Shown here: one piece after another, positions 31,144 through 32,009 of the stretch
Layout of the letters: every line of letters begins with the position of its first letter
How positions within the stretch are numbered: the first letter of the stretch is position 1
From: Flavobacteriaceae bacterium UBA6231
GTDB taxonomy: Bacteria > Bacteroidota > Bacteroidia > Flavobacteriales > Flavobacteriaceae
Assembly: GCA_002441545.1 (NCBI GenBank)
Contig: DJWL01000099.1
Coordinates: 1 to 32,009 of the forward strand
DNA: 32,009 nt
Reading direction: 5' to 3'
Position numbers and translations under genes: made by a program
Notes under the pieces: generated by a model
Told to the model about the DNA's origin: nothing
Databases searched by the model: none
What the model saw: only the letters and a program-made list of their open reading frames with translations

Positions 31144-32009
31144 TTGAAATACTTGTATCTGCTTTCCATGATTTTATTATTAATACTAATTAACTCATGT
31201 GAGTTGAAAGATGAAGAGGTTCAGAATGATTTTAACGGATTTGAGACTCAAGAAACAGCAGATTTGTTTAAGAGCTGTGCTTCTTCCGGTTGCCACGGCG
31301 GAAATGAACTTGCACATGGTTTAAGTGTTGAAAACTATGAACTGTTAATGAAAGGGAGTAGAAATAGGCCATTAGAAAATGGCAGTTATTCCGGTGAAGT
31401 AATTATTCCTTTCAGTACACAGAAAAGTTTATTGTATCAAATAGTAACAGGCAACAGTGAAAAATTGAATCCAGATCATTCCAATTATTTAAGTGATGTT
31501 GAAAAAAACACTTTGAAGAAATGGATTGAAAACGGAGCCAAAAATAATAAAGGAGAAGTCCCGTTTAGCACTTCATCATATAATGTTTATGTCTGCAATC
31601 AAGCGGGTGACGCAGTTTCCGTTATTGATGGAGATAACAAAATAGTAAGCAGATTAATAGACCTCAACTTTAACAATTCTATTGAAGCGCCGCATATGGT
31701 TAAGGAGTATGGAGATTATGTTTATGTTACAATGATAAGTGCAGGAAAGTTATTAAAAATTAGAAAAAGTGATCAACAGATTGTAGATGAATTGAGTGGT
31801 TTATCATATCCGGGAATGATTGAGTTGTACCCGGAGAAGAATAAGTTATATGTTTCAAGATCATCAACAGCACCCGGTAATTACAGCTCCATTTATGTTG
31901 TAAATATGAGTGATCTAACTTTAAGAGGTGAGATTGACCTTGTTATTACTGGAGTTCCTCATGGAATTGCATTAGCAAAAAATAGAGAAAGATTATACTG
32001 TGCCGACTT
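31144..32009 (+). CDS. Lipoprotein with CX4CH heme-type motif and beta-propeller, 3'-truncated
   Basis: The frame is open from a TTG at 31144 to the window end (288 full codons). A weak AAGAGG precedes it at 6 bases. The N-terminus (YLYLLSMILLLILINSC) ends in a lipobox with Cys19, so a lipoprotein is predicted. Cys45, Cys50 and His51 form CASSGCH, a CX4CH heme-type motif rather than the usual CXXCH. The region to about 135 (LSVENYELLMKGSRN; LLYQIVTG; EKNTLKKWIENGA) has the look of a cytochrome c-like domain of the kind that accompanies secreted propellers. From about 147 (SSYNVYVCNQAGDAVSVIDGDN) YVTN-like beta-propeller repeats begin and run off the end. Redox partner and substrate are unknown. 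Confidence 0.75.
   Translation, partial: MKYLYLLSMILLLILINSCELKDEEVQNDFNGFETQETADLFKSCASSGCHGGNELAHGLSVENYELLMKGSRNRPLENGSYSGEVIIPFSTQKSLLYQIVTGNSEKLNPDHSNYLSDVEKNTLKKWIENGAKNNKGEVPFSTSSYNVYVCNQAGDAVSVIDGDNKIVSRLIDLNFNNSIEAPHMVKEYGDYVYVTMISAGKLLKIRKSDQQIVDELSGLSYPGMIELYPEKNKLYVSRSSTAPGNYSSIYVVNMSDLTLRGEIDLVITGVPHGIALAKNRERLYCAD

Noticed and set aside
1..32009. tRNA, rRNA, CRISPR array, insertion sequence or prophage
   Set aside because: No cloverleaf with tRNA-conserved bases, no regularly spaced direct repeats, and no transposase, integrase or phage gene was found on reading either strand. The 1106-1285 element is cloverleaf-like but lacks tRNA features such as GTTCRA and a CCA acceptor.

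Overview
The window reads as two genomic backgrounds joined near the start of dnaJ. From 1 to about 23.2 kb it looks like a member of Bacteroidota, family Flavobacteriaceae. The genes are AT-rich with no Shine-Dalgarno sequences, promoters carry the Bacteroidetes -7 element TAnnTTTG, and the proteins are typical of that family (LysM plus ligand-binding fusion, DUF922, DUF3820, DUF2911, S8 peptidase with a short type IX secretion tail). From about 23.4 kb to the end it looks like Ignavibacteriota or a near relative. It has strong GGAGG sites, TTG starts next to such sites, more CCG/CCC/CTC codons, and secreted proteins ending in YPNPFNPST-type sorting domains. No database could be searched, so both assignments rest on recognised protein character. 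The simplest reading is a chimeric (mis-assembled) metagenomic contig joined in the conserved J domain of dnaJ; a real horizontal transfer is the alternative.

Left part, rightward genes: a 5'-truncated guaA; a structured intergenic repeat; a LysM/ligand-binding exported protein, a DUF922 HExxH protein and a DUF3820 protein; pyrG; yidC with a terminator; a MORN-like exported protein with a terminator; mnmA; a type IX-secreted subtilase followed directly by a nitronate monooxygenase-like protein and a strong terminator; then a MATE exporter, a small acidic protein and a PAP2 phosphatase in overlapping frames.

Left part, leftward genes: an LTA-synthase-like sulfatase with a diacylglycerol-kinase-like gene 5 bases downstream, converging on PAP2, and meaB with a DUF2911 gene. 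The sulfatase, kinase and phosphatase together suggest phospholipid headgroup transfer with recycling of the diacylglycerol or lipid phosphate released.

The next rightward operon encodes an ECF sigma factor behind a likely autoregulatory promoter, a membrane-anchored anti-sigma-like protein and an exported repeat protein. It ends at a terminator before grpE, whose promoter region combines TGACA repeats with a sigma-54-like GG-N10-GC match.

Right part: dnaJ (mostly or wholly of the second genome type), a ComEA-like helix-hairpin-helix membrane protein, an unknown single-span protein and a PilM-like protein, which may form a pilus/competence-type set. These are followed by rsmD, an FG-GAP/VCBS repeat protein and a choice-of-anchor-B beta-propeller protein, both with type IX sorting domains. 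Last is a 3'-truncated lipoprotein with a CX4CH heme-type motif and a beta-propeller. No tRNA, rRNA, CRISPR array, insertion sequence or prophage gene was seen.
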